A stretch of 64,000 nucleotides of DNA from JAFAMS01 sp963715815. GTDB lineage: Bacteria > Vulcanimicrobiota > Vulcanimicrobiia > Vulcanimicrobiales > Vulcanimicrobiaceae. The notes beneath the pieces were generated by a model. It was not told the origin of the DNA and searched no databases. It saw only the letters and a program-made list of their open reading frames with translations. Each line of letters starts with the position of its first letter. The stretch's first letter is position 1. This document shows, piece after piece, positions 1 through 8,916 of the stretch. The stretch is taken from assembly GCA_963715815.1 (NCBI GenBank), contig OY970278.1:2604001-2668000 (forward strand), in the 5' to 3' direction. The translations under genes were made by a program, and so were the position numbers.

Positions 1-2
1 TT

Positions 3-407
3 GCACGCGCGATCGCGCTCGGCGCGCGCGTGCGCCTCTGCAAGGGCGCCTATAAGGAGCCGCCACAGATTGCAATCCACGACATGCCGGCGATTCGAGT
101 AGCATTTCTGCAGCTCGCAGGTGAGCTTCTGATGCAGGGCAACTATCCCGCGATCGCAACACACGACGAATCGCTGCACAACGCCGTCAAGGCATTCACA
201 GGTGAGCGCGGCATCGCAAAGGATCGCTTCGAGTTTCAGATGCTCTACGGCGTGCGACCCGATCTGCAAGAACGCTTGACGGCCGAAGGCTATAATGTGC
301 GTGTTTACGTCCCATACGGAACCCATTGGGCCCAATATTTTTATCGCCGCATCCGCGAGCGGCGTGAAAACGCATTTTTGGCCTTACGCGCGCTCGTCGG
401 GCGCTAG
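3..407 (+). CDS. Proline dehydrogenase, C-terminal part (truncated by window edge)
   Basis: The reading frame is open to the left edge, so this is the last 134 residues of a longer protein. ProDH oxidises proline to pyrroline-5-carboxylate using FAD on a TIM barrel. The visible part carries the late-barrel hallmarks of the family: 'RLCKGAYKEP' (usually RLVKGAYWE/KEP), 'PAIATHDESL' (family HDE-type strand) and 'FEFQMLYGVRPDLQ' (family F-E-Q/F-LYG). It ends with 'RVYVPYGTHWAQYFYRRIRER', matching the substrate-binding Y-x-x-RR motif of helix 8. That fits a monofunctional PruA/PutA-type enzyme, because the protein stops soon after the barrel with no P5C dehydrogenase domain. The GTG at position 30 is internal, not a start. 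Confidence 0.9.
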   Translation, partial: ARAIALGARVRLCKGAYKEPPQIAIHDMPAIRVAFLQLAGELLMQGNYPAIATHDESLHNAVKAFTGERGIAKDRFEFQMLYGVRPDLQERLTAEGYNVRVYVPYGTHWAQYFYRRIRERRENAFLALRALVGR

Positions 408-408
408 A

Positions 409-1089
409 CTACATCGAAGGGTGCAGCTGCGCGTTCTTCGGCTTGACGTCGGGGTTTAGGTCAGCGAATTCTCCGTCGGGATTCGGAATGACCCAGAAAT
501 TGACGTCCCAAATCGCAGGGAACAAAAATACGAACGCGACATCGTCCGCACTCTTTGCGATTCCCGAATTGACGAGCGCCTGCTTCGTCGGTGACGCGAT
601 CGAACCGCCTTCATCCGAGAAGCGCTTCGCACCGATTGCGCCATATTTGATCGCGTCGCCCATTCGCAAACCGTAATGGATGTGCGCATGAATAATGGAC
701 CAGCGCTCAGGCTTGATTCCCCACAAATTCGGCGGTTGCGTCGTGTCGTTTTGGAGAATCGAATAGTCGACGCCGATCAAACGACCTGAGGTATCGTACC
801 AAACTTGGCTCGGATGATTGGCATCAACCGACGTCCACTGCTGGTTGGCCCATGAGATCGCACCGCTTTTGTCTTCGTTCGTGAATCGAACGAAGCCGGC
901 ACGTGCGGCCTTCGCGGTCGTCGAATAGTGCTTGTGCACGAAGCGCGACGACTGCGTGATAAATGCGCGCTCGCTGGCGTCCGCGCGCGGCGAGAGCTTC
1001 GATCCTGCCATCTGTGCGAAAACGGGCGCGTGCGTCGCAACGACCAGCGCACTCGAAACCGACCAGATGAATTCCCGTCGATACATCAT
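409..1089 (-). CDS. Exported protein of unknown function with Tat-like signal
   Basis: 226 residues. The N-terminus reads 'YRREFIWSVSSALVVATHAPVFAQ': a twin-arginine motif (RREFI), a hydrophobic stretch and an Ala-x-Ala-type cleavage region near residue 25, so Tat export is likely. The mature part is rich in aromatic and polar residues ('WSIIHAHIHYGLRMGD', 'DVNFWVIPNPDGEFADLNPDVKPKN'). I recognise no catalytic motif; the HAHIHYG cluster could bind metal, but that is a guess. Its ATG overlaps the stop of the upstream gene on the same strand (ATGA at 1086-1089), so the two are probably cotranscribed and translationally coupled. The stop lies 1 bp from the convergent ProDH stop. Confidence 0.6.
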   Translation of the reverse strand: MMYRREFIWSVSSALVVATHAPVFAQMAGSKLSPRADASERAFITQSSRFVHKHYSTTAKAARAGFVRFTNEDKSGAISWANQQWTSVDANHPSQVWYDTSGRLIGVDYSILQNDTTQPPNLWGIKPERWSIIHAHIHYGLRMGDAIKYGAIGAKRFSDEGGSIASPTKQALVNSGIAKSADDVAFVFLFPAIWDVNFWVIPNPDGEFADLNPDVKPKNAQLHPSM

Positions 1090-1823
1090 GATGGCGTGGG
1101 GTTCGGCGTTGGGGTAGCGGTCGCCGTTTCCGAAGGCGACGGACTCGGCGAGGGCGTCGGCCGCCCGCGACGCCGGCGCGGCGGTGGTGTGAATGCGGCC
1201 GGATTGTAGGTAGTCAGCGGTATCGGTGTGAACGCCGCGTACGGCCGGTCCGTCGAAAGCGTGTACGGCAAAGGAGTAGCCAGAACGGTCTTGTTCGGAT
1301 CCGTAGCATCAACCGTCATCGTCGTACGGGCGCGCAATAGCGTGCCCGGCGCGAGCGTGAGATCGGCGCCGCGTACCGGCGGCGAGCTTCTTTCCTTCGC
1401 GGGAAGCGCGATGTCGTCGGGATTCGCCAGCACGAGCGTCGAGCTTAGAGCCGGATGCAGCAATCGCATCGGAAGATTGAGCTCGTTCTCCAAGTGGACC
1501 GGCTCTACGCGCAGCACGACTTCGCCACCGACGCCGTTGCCCGCACGCCGTACTTCGGTGACGATGAGATGCAGCGGCGTGCCCGCCTTTGCGAGCGTTT
1601 TCCCGCGCAGCACGATCGCGTCGCGTAAATGCGCGGGTACGATCGCACCCGGTTCGAGCTCGGTCGTGCTAACCGTGTGGTCGAGCACGATCGTCTCGAT
1701 CGACCCCACAGATAAAAGGAAGCCCGCCGCATCCGGCTGCGGCGGGTCGGCACGAACCAAAAGCGGGATGGCGACGCTCGCGGTGAGCGCCGCCAACGCG
1801 GCGCCTACGCGCGTCGCCGTCAC
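1086..1823 (-). CDS. Exported protein of unknown function with Pro/Thr-rich C-terminal tail
   Basis: 245 residues. An N-terminal hydrophobic segment (residues about 5-24, ending 'LLVRADPPQ') looks like a Sec signal. The central part is beta-rich with repeated phrases such as 'GTPLHLIVTEVRRAGNG' and 'APGTLLRARTTMTVDA'. The last 40 residues are low-complexity: a basic 'RRRRGR' followed by repeated PSPSPS/TPTPNPTPS. Such tails are common cell-surface spacers. I recognise no family. It lies upstream of, and overlaps by 4 nt, the Tat-exported gene, so the pair may act together in the envelope. Confidence 0.6.
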   Translation of the reverse strand: MTATRVGAALAALTASVAIPLLVRADPPQPDAAGFLLSVGSIETIVLDHTVSTTELEPGAIVPAHLRDAIVLRGKTLAKAGTPLHLIVTEVRRAGNGVGGEVVLRVEPVHLENELNLPMRLLHPALSSTLVLANPDDIALPAKERSSPPVRGADLTLAPGTLLRARTTMTVDATDPNKTVLATPLPYTLSTDRPYAAFTPIPLTTYNPAAFTPPPRRRRGRPTPSPSPSPSETATATPTPNPTPS

Positions 1824-1830
1824 GACTGGG

Positions 1831-2169
1831 TTAGGAAGCTCGCTTTTCGCTCTCGGGAGCAGCGGCCGCAGCCGCGCGCTTACCTTGCTCGATCAGGGCT
1901 TTGACCTTCTGGCCACCCTTCTGACCGATCTCTTCGTAGAAGGTCGGGCCGTAACGGTCGCGAGTTGCCTCGCCGCCTTTCTTTCCGCCCTTCTTGCCGA
2001 TCGTTTCGTAAAACGCGTGTCCGTGCGCGGCCTTGGTGGCCTGACCGCCCTTGCGCCCAATGTTCTCGTAGAATTCGGGCCCGTACTTACGCTTGACGGT
2101 TTCGCCGCCTTTTTGGCCGGCTTCCCGAACGGTCATTCCGCCGCCGGGCTTCTTCGCTGGGGTCGACAT
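1831..2169 (-). CDS. KGG-repeat stress-response protein (YciG / LEA group 1-like)
   Basis: 112 residues, strongly basic. It holds about four copies of a 20-residue hydrophilic repeat built on 'GxKGGxxxxxxxGxxFYexIGxKGG', for example 'REAGQKGGETVKRKYGPEFYENIGRKGGQ' region pieces at residues 15-43 and again at 44-90. The KGG motif defines the YciG/GsiB family, which resembles plant group 1 LEA (Em) proteins and is linked to desiccation, heat and general stress. The tail is Ala/Lys-rich. ATG at 2169 is followed directly by the repeats. It is divergent from the HEAT-cyclophilin gene, sharing an 80-bp promoter region in which I see AT-rich -10-like elements but no clear -35. Confidence 0.85.
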   Translation of the reverse strand: MSTPAKKPGGGMTVREAGQKGGETVKRKYGPEFYENIGRKGGQATKAAHGHAFYETIGKKGGKKGGEATRDRYGPTFYEEIGQKGGQKVKALIEQGKRAAAAAAPESEKRAS

Positions 2170-2249
2170 AACTGGATTTCAAACCTCGTGTTTTCGGATG
2201 GACTATACCTTATAACGCACAAACGTCCCCGAAAGTTGGCTACCGACCC

Positions 2250-3770
2250 GTGAAGCTGCTCACTTGCTTCGTTCTTCTTGCAATCTTGACACTTGCTGGG
2301 GTCGCCGCCTCGGGCAACCCCTATCGTACGATCGAATTCTGGGAACTGAACCGGTCCCCGGGGGGTGATCGGCTCGCTTCCCTTCTCGAAAATGGCGATC
2401 CGGTAGTGGCGGTTCGCGCCGCCCTTGCGTTAGGGAGAACCGGCAAATTACTGGCAGCCGATCCCCTGTTACAGCATACCCAGGCGAGCGACGCCGCAAT
2501 CAGAGCGATGTCCGTTTACGGCTTGGGCCTCCTCGCGCCGGCCCTGGGCGGCACCTCGCTCTCGCCGATGCTGCAGCCATTGGCCGCCGATCGTAAGGTG
2601 CGCGCCGGGGCCGCAATTGTGGGCGCGCTTTCGGACGGCTCGGATGCGGTCCGCGTCGCAGCGCTGGATGCGACGGCGCGGTTCGCAGCGGCAACCGATC
2701 TTTCACCGCAGTTGACGAGCGCGTCGTTCGAGCGCGTCACGCACATCTTGCGCGCCGATTCTTCGCCCACGTTACGTGGACGCGCCGCGTTTACGCTCGC
2801 CTGGTATGCACCGACGGATCGCTCGCTTCACACGCGTGCATTGCAAGCGCTCGAAGCTGCGTACGCACACGAAGACGATGACACCGCACGCTGGCACGAG
2901 ATGTGGGCGCTGGGCCGCGCCTTTGCAAAGGACGTCGACGGCAAAACGATCAGTGCAGGTCTTGCCGATACATCAGAGCTCGTGCAGATTCAAACGCTGC
3001 ACGTGATCGAACGGCGCCTCAGTGCGGCCTGGATCCCGAAGGTCGAGCCGCTCACGCACGATCCGCGCTGGCAAGTGAACGAGGAAGCGCACGACGCGAT
3101 CAAGATCATGCGCGGCGGCAAACGCACGGACCATTTGAAGACGCTTCCGGAGGGCGTCGTTACGCCGGCACCACAGCCCTCGAGCGAGCCACCGTCGCAC
3201 CTCGCGACACCGCCGAAAAAACTTCACGCTCCGAAGGTCGATCAGCTGATCTATACGCCGCACATTCTGCCGCACACGGTGGCACAATTCACGGGACCGG
3301 CCGCCGGTCAGCACCCGCGCGTTGCGATCCTCACGACGCAAGGCACGATCACGGTCGTGCTCTATCCGGAATGGGCGCCGAGCACCGTCGCGAGTTTCTT
3401 GAATCTCGCGAAGACGGGTTACTACAACAACAACCGCTGGTTCCGCATCGTCCCCGACTTCGTCGTTCAAACCGGTGACCGCACGAATACCGGCAACGGC
3501 GATCCCGGCTTCACGATTCCCGCTGAAGAGAATCCGATCGAACAAGATTCCGGCGTGATCTCGATGGGGCTCGAGTACGACAAGAACGGCGCGAAACGCG
3601 ATTCCGCAGGCTCGCAATTCTACATCACGCTCTCGCCACAGCTGCACCTCGACTTGGCCTTCACGGTCTTCGGGCACGTCGAGACCGGTTTCGATGTTCT
3701 CGGGCGCTTACTCGAGTCCGACAAGATCATCACGATCCAACGACTCCCCGACGAGCAAATCGGAGGTTAG
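2250..3770 (+). CDS. Exported HEAT-repeat / cyclophilin-type peptidyl-prolyl isomerase fusion
   Basis: 506 residues, GTG start. Residues 1-21 are a signal peptide ('LLTCFVLLAILTLAGVAASG'). Residues about 35-290 are alpha-helical HEAT-like repeats ('VVAVRAALALGRTGKLLAADPLL', 'DAVRVAALDATARFAAATDL'). A Pro-rich linker (about 305-330) leads to a cyclophilin domain (about 350-500). This domain shows 'TTQGTITVVLYPEWAPSTV', 'GYYNNNRWFRIVPDFVVQTGDRT' (the R-I-V-P-F-x-x-Q-x-GD active-site block), 'GSQFYITLSPQLHLD' and 'FTVFGHVETGFDVL'. It should assist folding of proline-containing proteins outside the membrane, with the HEAT part as a binding scaffold (inferred). The next gene begins 3 bp downstream. 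Confidence 0.87.
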   Translation: MKLLTCFVLLAILTLAGVAASGNPYRTIEFWELNRSPGGDRLASLLENGDPVVAVRAALALGRTGKLLAADPLLQHTQASDAAIRAMSVYGLGLLAPALGGTSLSPMLQPLAADRKVRAGAAIVGALSDGSDAVRVAALDATARFAAATDLSPQLTSASFERVTHILRADSSPTLRGRAAFTLAWYAPTDRSLHTRALQALEAAYAHEDDDTARWHEMWALGRAFAKDVDGKTISAGLADTSELVQIQTLHVIERRLSAAWIPKVEPLTHDPRWQVNEEAHDAIKIMRGGKRTDHLKTLPEGVVTPAPQPSSEPPSHLATPPKKLHAPKVDQLIYTPHILPHTVAQFTGPAAGQHPRVAILTTQGTITVVLYPEWAPSTVASFLNLAKTGYYNNNRWFRIVPDFVVQTGDRTNTGNGDPGFTIPAEENPIEQDSGVISMGLEYDKNGAKRDSAGSQFYITLSPQLHLDLAFTVFGHVETGFDVLGRLLESDKIITIQRLPDEQIGG

Positions 3771-3773
3771 CGC

Positions 3774-4736
3774 ATGGCGACGGTAGCGCTGATCGACTAT
3801 TCGTGGCCGGATCTGCAGATCGAGCGTGCGATTATCGGGGGTGCGGGGCATACGCTGATCGAGGGTCCGGAGAAATCCGGCGATTCGGCAGCACTTGCGG
3901 ATTTCGTCAAACGGCACGACCCCGAAACGATCATGGTGACCTACACGCAAATTACGCCGCAAGTAATCGCACAGTCGACGAAATTGCGGCATATTGCGCG
4001 CGTCGGCATTGGGACGGACAACGTCGCGATTCCCGCAGCGACCGAGCGAGGTGTACTCGTGACGAACGTTCCGGACTACTGCATCGAAGAAGTTTCCGAC
4101 CATGCAATCGCACTGATGCTAGCGTTCACGCGCCGCATCAATGAGTACGACCGCGAGGTGCGCGCGGGGCGCTGGGGGTTGCTCGCCGCCGAGCGACTGC
4201 GGCGCACGAACAAATTGACGGTCGGGGTGATCGGCTATGGCCGCATCGGCCGCGCAACCGCGCGCAAGCTCCACGGGCTCGGCGCAACGGTATTCGCCTA
4301 CGATGTGATGAGCGTACTGGATCCAGGACCGGCGAAGATGGTCGGACTCGACGAGTTGATCGTGAACAGCGACGTCGTCATCTTACACACGCCGCTCGAT
4401 GCGTCGACGCACCACATGGTCGACCGCAGCTTTGTCGGCAAAATGCGAAAAGGCTCGATAATCGTCAATGTCAGCCGCGGACCGCTCGTCGACAACGATG
4501 CCGTCCTCGATGGTCTCACGTCAGGGAAACTCGCCGGCGTCGGGCTCGACGTCGTCGAGGGCGAGCCGAATCCACCACGCGCGCTCGTCGAGCATCCCGA
4601 CACGATCGTCACGCCGCACGTCGCCTATGCTTCGGATCTTGCGGTCGACGATCTCCGGACGCGCGCGAGCGAAGAAGTCGTCCGCGTTCTCGCCGGCGAG
4701 AAACCTCGCAATCCGTGTAATAAAATTAGCGCGTAA
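3774..4736 (+). CDS. D-isomer specific 2-hydroxyacid dehydrogenase family protein
   Basis: 320 residues. NAD-dependent oxidoreductase of the D-3-phosphoglycerate dehydrogenase / CtBP class. The Rossmann fold is marked by 'VGVIGYGRIGRATARKL' (GxGxxG) at about 143-160 and an acidic residue at the end of strand beta-2 ('AYDVM'). Catalytic Arg lies in 'IIVNVSRGPLVDNDAVLDGL', catalytic Glu in 'LDVVEGEPNP' and His in 'TIVTPHVAY'. Length is near the 310-340 typical of the family without an ACT domain, so it is unlikely to be a full SerA. Substrate is not decidable from sequence. ATG follows the cyclophilin stop by 3 bp, so it is probably cotranscribed. Confidence 0.85.
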   Translation: MATVALIDYSWPDLQIERAIIGGAGHTLIEGPEKSGDSAALADFVKRHDPETIMVTYTQITPQVIAQSTKLRHIARVGIGTDNVAIPAATERGVLVTNVPDYCIEEVSDHAIALMLAFTRRINEYDREVRAGRWGLLAAERLRRTNKLTVGVIGYGRIGRATARKLHGLGATVFAYDVMSVLDPGPAKMVGLDELIVNSDVVILHTPLDASTHHMVDRSFVGKMRKGSIIVNVSRGPLVDNDAVLDGLTSGKLAGVGLDVVEGEPNPPRALVEHPDTIVTPHVAYASDLAVDDLRTRASEEVVRVLAGEKPRNPCNKISA

Positions 4737-4744
4737 GCGCTAAT
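4725..4744. terminator. Bidirectional intrinsic terminator between the dehydrogenase and rpoD
   Basis: Perfect 8-bp palindrome ATTAGCGC-GTAA-GCGCTAAT sits between two convergent genes and includes the dehydrogenase stop codon. Read on the minus strand it is followed by TTTTATTA, so it works best as the rpoD terminator. On the plus strand the downstream T-run is weak. Confidence 0.7.
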
Positions 4745-5905
4745 CTATTCGTTCGACCAATAATCTTTGAGCGCTTTTCCGCGCGACGGATGGCGTAATT
4801 TTCGTAACGCCTTGGCTTCGATTTGGCGGATCCGCTCGCGCGTCACGCCGAACTCTTGGCCGACTTCTTCGAGCGTACGTTGATGGCCATCTTCCAGACC
4901 GAAACGCAGGACGAGCACTTTGCGCTCGCGCTCGGTGAGGTTTTTGAGAACGTCCGCCATCTTTTCTTTGAGCAGCATGACCGATGCGGCTTCCGCCGGC
5001 GCGACCGCTTCCTGATCCTCGATGAAGTCACCGAGATGCGAATCTTCTTCTTCGCCGATCGGCGTCTCCAGCGAGATCGGCTCTTGCGAGATCTTGATGA
5101 CCTCGCGAACCTTCTCGGGCGTCAATCCCATCTCGGTTGCGATCTCTTCGACCGACGGATCCCGGCCAAGCTCTTGCAGTAGCTGACGCGAGATCTTGAT
5201 CAGACGGTTGATCGTCTCAACCATGTGCACGGGGATGCGAATCGTCCGCGCTTGATCCGCAAGCGCGCGCGTGATCGCCTGGCGAATCCACCAGGTCGCA
5301 TACGTCGAGAACTTATAGCCCTTGCGGTAGTCGAATTTCTCGACCGCACGGATCAGACCGAGATTGCCCTCCTGGATCAAATCCAAGAAGAGCATGCCGC
5401 GGCCGACATATTTCTTCGCGATCGAGACCACGAGCCGCAGATTGGCTTCCGTGAGTTGCCGTTTAGCTTGTTCGCCCTCTAGCATGAGGACCGAATCGGC
5501 GCTGCCGTTCTTGGCAGCTTCAATTTCGCCGCGTTCGATCGCCATTGCAAGCCGCTTCTCATCGTCCATCGAGAGAAGCGGAACGCGACCGATCTCCTTG
5601 AGATACATGCGAACCGGATCGTCGAGCGATAGCCCGGCAGGAATGGAATCGTCTTCTTCGGCTTCGCGTTTTTCTTCCTTAGTTTGTTCATCGACAACCG
5701 CAATGCCGAGCGTCTCGAGCTCGGCGAGGACGTCATCCATTTTCTCGGAATTCGTCTCTTCTTCGCTGTTCTCAAAAATCGCATTGACTTCGTCCCAGGT
5801 GACCGAACGGCGCTTTTTCCCGCGTTCAATCAGACGCTTGATCAACTCATCAAGCGACAACTCTGGTTTATCGGCAACTGCGGCGGCGGACTTCTTACGA
5901 GCCAT
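4745..5905 (-). CDS. rpoD: RNA polymerase primary sigma factor (sigma-70/SigA)
   Basis: 386 residues. Directs RNA polymerase to housekeeping promoters. Region 1.1-like N-terminus; region 1.2 'DPVRMYLKEIGRVPLLS' at about 96; region 2 'ANLRLVVSIAKKYVGRGM' to 'FSTYATWWIRQAITRALADQ' at about 155-225; region 3 around 'RDPSVEEIATEMGLTPEKV'; region 4 'LTERERKVLVLRFGLEDG' and 'GVTRERIRQIEAKALRKLRHP' at about 325-375. All recognition helices are present, and the length is typical of SigA without the long non-conserved insert. It lies directly downstream of dnaG and overlaps its last 11 nt, the classic macromolecular synthesis operon order. An SD (GGAGGTGA) lies upstream of the ATG inside dnaG. Confidence 0.97.
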   Translation of the reverse strand: MARKKSAAAVADKPELSLDELIKRLIERGKKRRSVTWDEVNAIFENSEEETNSEKMDDVLAELETLGIAVVDEQTKEEKREAEEDDSIPAGLSLDDPVRMYLKEIGRVPLLSMDDEKRLAMAIERGEIEAAKNGSADSVLMLEGEQAKRQLTEANLRLVVSIAKKYVGRGMLFLDLIQEGNLGLIRAVEKFDYRKGYKFSTYATWWIRQAITRALADQARTIRIPVHMVETINRLIKISRQLLQELGRDPSVEEIATEMGLTPEKVREVIKISQEPISLETPIGEEEDSHLGDFIEDQEAVAPAEAASVMLLKEKMADVLKNLTERERKVLVLRFGLEDGHQRTLEEVGQEFGVTRERIRQIEAKALRKLRHPSRGKALKDYWSNE

Positions 5906-7745
5906 GATCTGGTGAACTCACCTCCCTTCTCTCTCGTTTATGCTCCGCTTCACGGAGCGCGTCTTCCAATTGAACCTGACGTTCTTTGATTTCCTTTGGT
6001 ATCGGCTGGCCTTCGGACAGGAGTGATGTGATCTCGTTCTCGAGCGTGACCAGCTCCACGCGAACCTGAGAGGCCCGGCGACGCGCGTCGAGCAGCGCCG
6101 CAACCCGGTCGAGAAACGCACGCCGTTGCGAGCTATCCTCGAAACGACGAAGCTTTGAACGTTCGCCGAGCTCCAGCTCGGCGAGCAACGTCACCACGTC
6201 CCCTCGCTCCGCAAAAAGTGCCGTCACGTCGGCGGCCGTCCGCAAATCAGCTCGCGCGGCAAACAAGTGCTCGAGAACCTCACGGAGGACGGGATCGACA
6301 AACGCTTCCGGAGCGATGCCCCCGGCGTACTCGCTTAATAACAGCGGTTCTTCGACAAACGCTGCGATAACGTCGCGCTCGAAGGTCACGCGCTTAGGCG
6401 CCGGGCCTAGATGGCGGGTGAAGCGAGCGCCCGCCGGGGTTCTCGGCGCGAAGCGCGTCGGGTCGCCGAACGTGACGCTGCTTTCTAAGTCATTCGGCTG
6501 CAGTTGGAGTAGCCCGGCGACGTAAACGCGACGGCGGTTCCAATCCTCGCGCGGCGCGAGACTTCGCATGATGCGTTCGCCCTCACGCGCTTTTTGTGCG
6601 CGCGTCTTATGCGATGCGACGAGCGGCCCGATCGCACGGTCGATCGCGAACTGCACGGCATCCGTCGCGCCATCGAGCAGCGCTTGGAAGCCGGCAGCTC
6701 CCCGCGCGCGTACAAAACTGTCGGGATCTTCTCCGGGTGGAAGCGCGACGATTTTCGCGTTCAAGCCGGCTTGCACGAGAACGTCGATCGATTTGGCGGT
6801 GGCAGCTTGCCCGGCGAGATCGGCGTCATAGCAAACGAACACGGTTTCGGCATATTTTCGGAGCTCGGTCGCTTGTTCGGGGGTAAACGCGGTCCCAAGC
6901 GTTGCGACCGCATCGCCGAATCCCGCCTGATGGAGCGCGATGCAATCAAGATATCCCTCGACCACGATTAACGTGTTGCTCTTGGCGGCGCTTCGGCGCG
7001 CAACGTTGAGCGCGTACACGAAACGGCCCTTCGTATAAGCCGGCGTCGTCCCGGTATTGAGATACTTCGGATTCTCATCTGCGAGCGCCCGGCCACCGAA
7101 GGCGACGATTTCGCCGGTCGTGGCGTAGGTTGGAACCATGATGCGATTGCGGAACACGTCGTACACACCGCGACCCTCGCCGCGTGCTTTGACGAGACCG
7201 GCTGAAAGCGCAATTTGGACATCGACGCCTTCACGCTGCAGCTCGTCGGCGAGCGCGCTCCACTCGGGCAACGAAAATCCTAGTTGGAAGGCCTCGATTG
7301 TCGCAGTCGTGATGCCGCGGCCTTCGCAATACCGGCGCGCAGCTTCGCCACGCGGATCGCTCAGCAGCAAACGATGAAAGAACGCCGAGGCGATCTTGTT
7401 GGCGTCGTAGATCGATTCGCGCTCGCTGCGGCGGCGCGACTCCCGCGGATCCTCTTCGACGAGCTCGACGCCGGCGCGCTTCGCAAGCATACGCGCTGCG
7501 TCCGGAAAACGTAGATTCTCGAGTTCCATCATGAAGCGGATCGCATCGCCGCCTTTTCCGCATCCGAAGCATTTGAAGAAGCCGCGGTCAGGGTGCACGT
7601 GAAACGAGGGCGTCTTCTCACCATGAAACGGGCAGAGCCCGACAAGGTCACGTCCGCGTTTGTGCAGCGAAACGTATTGACCGATCAGAGCCGCGAGATC
7701 GGTTCTTGCGAGTATTTCTCGCGTCACCGATTGGTCGATCCGCAC
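5895..7745 (-). CDS. dnaG: DNA primase
   Basis: 616 residues, GTG start. Makes RNA primers at the replication fork. The N-terminal zinc-binding domain shows C38-P-F-H41 and C59-F-G-C62 (CHC2 type). It is followed by the catalytic RNA-polymerase domain ('FRNRIMVPTYATTGEIVAFGGRAL', 'PKYLNTGTTPAYTKGR') and the Toprim core ('LIVVEGYLDCIALHQAG' with the catalytic Glu, 'VFVCYDADLAGQAA' with the D-x-D metal pair) at about 255-335. The C-terminal helicase-interaction region (about 430-610) is divergent and ends in a basic helical tail. Size is normal for the family. It is followed by rpoD in the same transcript. Confidence 0.97.
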   Translation of the reverse strand: MRIDQSVTREILARTDLAALIGQYVSLHKRGRDLVGLCPFHGEKTPSFHVHPDRGFFKCFGCGKGGDAIRFMMELENLRFPDAARMLAKRAGVELVEEDPRESRRRSERESIYDANKIASAFFHRLLLSDPRGEAARRYCEGRGITTATIEAFQLGFSLPEWSALADELQREGVDVQIALSAGLVKARGEGRGVYDVFRNRIMVPTYATTGEIVAFGGRALADENPKYLNTGTTPAYTKGRFVYALNVARRSAAKSNTLIVVEGYLDCIALHQAGFGDAVATLGTAFTPEQATELRKYAETVFVCYDADLAGQAATAKSIDVLVQAGLNAKIVALPPGEDPDSFVRARGAAGFQALLDGATDAVQFAIDRAIGPLVASHKTRAQKAREGERIMRSLAPREDWNRRRVYVAGLLQLQPNDLESSVTFGDPTRFAPRTPAGARFTRHLGPAPKRVTFERDVIAAFVEEPLLLSEYAGGIAPEAFVDPVLREVLEHLFAARADLRTAADVTALFAERGDVVTLLAELELGERSKLRRFEDSSQRRAFLDRVAALLDARRRASQVRVELVTLENEITSLLSEGQPIPKEIKERQVQLEDALREAEHKRERREVSSPDHGS

Positions 7746-7781
7746 TGCTTTGAATGTTCGCGCCGGGCGGCGGCTACCCCG

Positions 7782-8888
7782 CTAGGAGACCGTCTCGGAG
7801 CGCGCCGCGCGCGACGCCACGAAAACGAAGGCGACCGCAATTACCCCAACAATGTTCAACACGAGCGTAACGTGGTCGCTCTGCTCCATCGATCCCATCG
7901 AGATTCTGCCGAATACATCACCGATCGCGCGTTCCATCACGGCTCCCGCAAGCATCGCGCCGACGACGAACAGGACGATGAACCATCGGACGATTTTCGG
8001 CGGAAAGGATTTCATATAGATCGCGATGAGCGGCGGAATCAACAGATCACCGTAGATGAACGTCGTGTTCGCCCCGAGCGGGATTCCGGCTTGCGCAAGA
8101 AATCGTGCGATCGGAACGTTCCCCATTGAGCAGATGAACGAAAGCACCGCCAGCAGCAAGCCGACTGCCAGCAGCAAGATGTAGCCGACATACGGGACCG
8201 TGCCGACGTTCTGCAGAGCGCGCGCAAACCAATCTTGCGGAACGAGTGCGGCGGCGAACCCTGCGATCACGTAGCCGATGAGCAGTTCGTTGCGAAGCAT
8301 CGCGACGTCCGCTTGGGCGGTCTCTGCGACCAGCCGCCACGTCTCGGGATGCCGGAGCGCGGCCCAACCCGTGCCAGCGACTTCTTCATCATGGCCGCAA
8401 TGGTGGCAATGATCGCCGTCTTCGGTTTCTGCAGGCGCGTGCTGCGCACGGAGCTTCTCGATCTCTTCCCGGCGAAAGAGAATGCTAAAGCCGGTTACGA
8501 CGACCGCGATGATAATGATCCCGCCGAAGAACTCGGCAAACGCGAATTTCCATCCGAGCAGCGACCAGAACAGAATCAATATCGCGAGATTCATATTCGT
8601 CGATGCGATCAAGAACGCAAAGACGGCCCGAATGTCGGCTCCCTGTTGGTAGAACCCTCTTGCGGCAGCGGCGGCGCCGTAAGAACATGCCGACGCAATG
8701 ATGCCGAAGCCGGCACCCGACGCGATGCCTCGCAAATTGCCACCGAGATAGCGGTGCATCATCGCAGGCGTGAGCACGACCTGAACGAGCGCCGAAATCA
8801 AAAATCCGAAGATTAGGCCAAAGAGGCTATCCCAGAAAAACTGAAGCGACTGGAGCAAACCGGCCGCAACCGCATTCAAGACGATCAT
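7782..8888 (-). CDS. ArsP_1-type (DUF318) permease with His/Cys-rich cytoplasmic loop
   Basis: 368 residues from ATG at 8888. Upstream codons in frame lack hydrophobic character and overlap the divergent gene, so I reject them. Two bundles of membrane helices contain the family's duplicated pattern: 'RGIASGAGFGIIASACSYGAAAAARGF' in the first half and 'LSFICSMGNVPIARFLAQAGIPLGANTTFIYGDLLIPPLI' in the second. Members include the organoarsenical exporter ArsP and putative Cu/Zn exporters. The linker between halves carries 'DGDHCHHCGHDEE', a likely metal- or metalloid-binding cluster. It is divergent from the selenoprotein peroxiredoxin, with only 28 bp between starts. Substrate is unknown; a thiol-reactive metalloid is plausible. 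Confidence 0.82.
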   Translation of the reverse strand: MIVLNAVAAGLLQSLQFFWDSLFGLIFGFLISALVQVVLTPAMMHRYLGGNLRGIASGAGFGIIASACSYGAAAAARGFYQQGADIRAVFAFLIASTNMNLAILILFWSLLGWKFAFAEFFGGIIIIAVVVTGFSILFRREEIEKLRAQHAPAETEDGDHCHHCGHDEEVAGTGWAALRHPETWRLVAETAQADVAMLRNELLIGYVIAGFAAALVPQDWFARALQNVGTVPYVGYILLLAVGLLLAVLSFICSMGNVPIARFLAQAGIPLGANTTFIYGDLLIPPLIAIYMKSFPPKIVRWFIVLFVVGAMLAGAVMERAIGDVFGRISMGSMEQSDHVTLVLNIVGVIAVAFVFVASRAARSETVS

Positions 8889-8916
8889 TGTTGCAAGACT
8901 TCGCGGAGGAGAGAAA

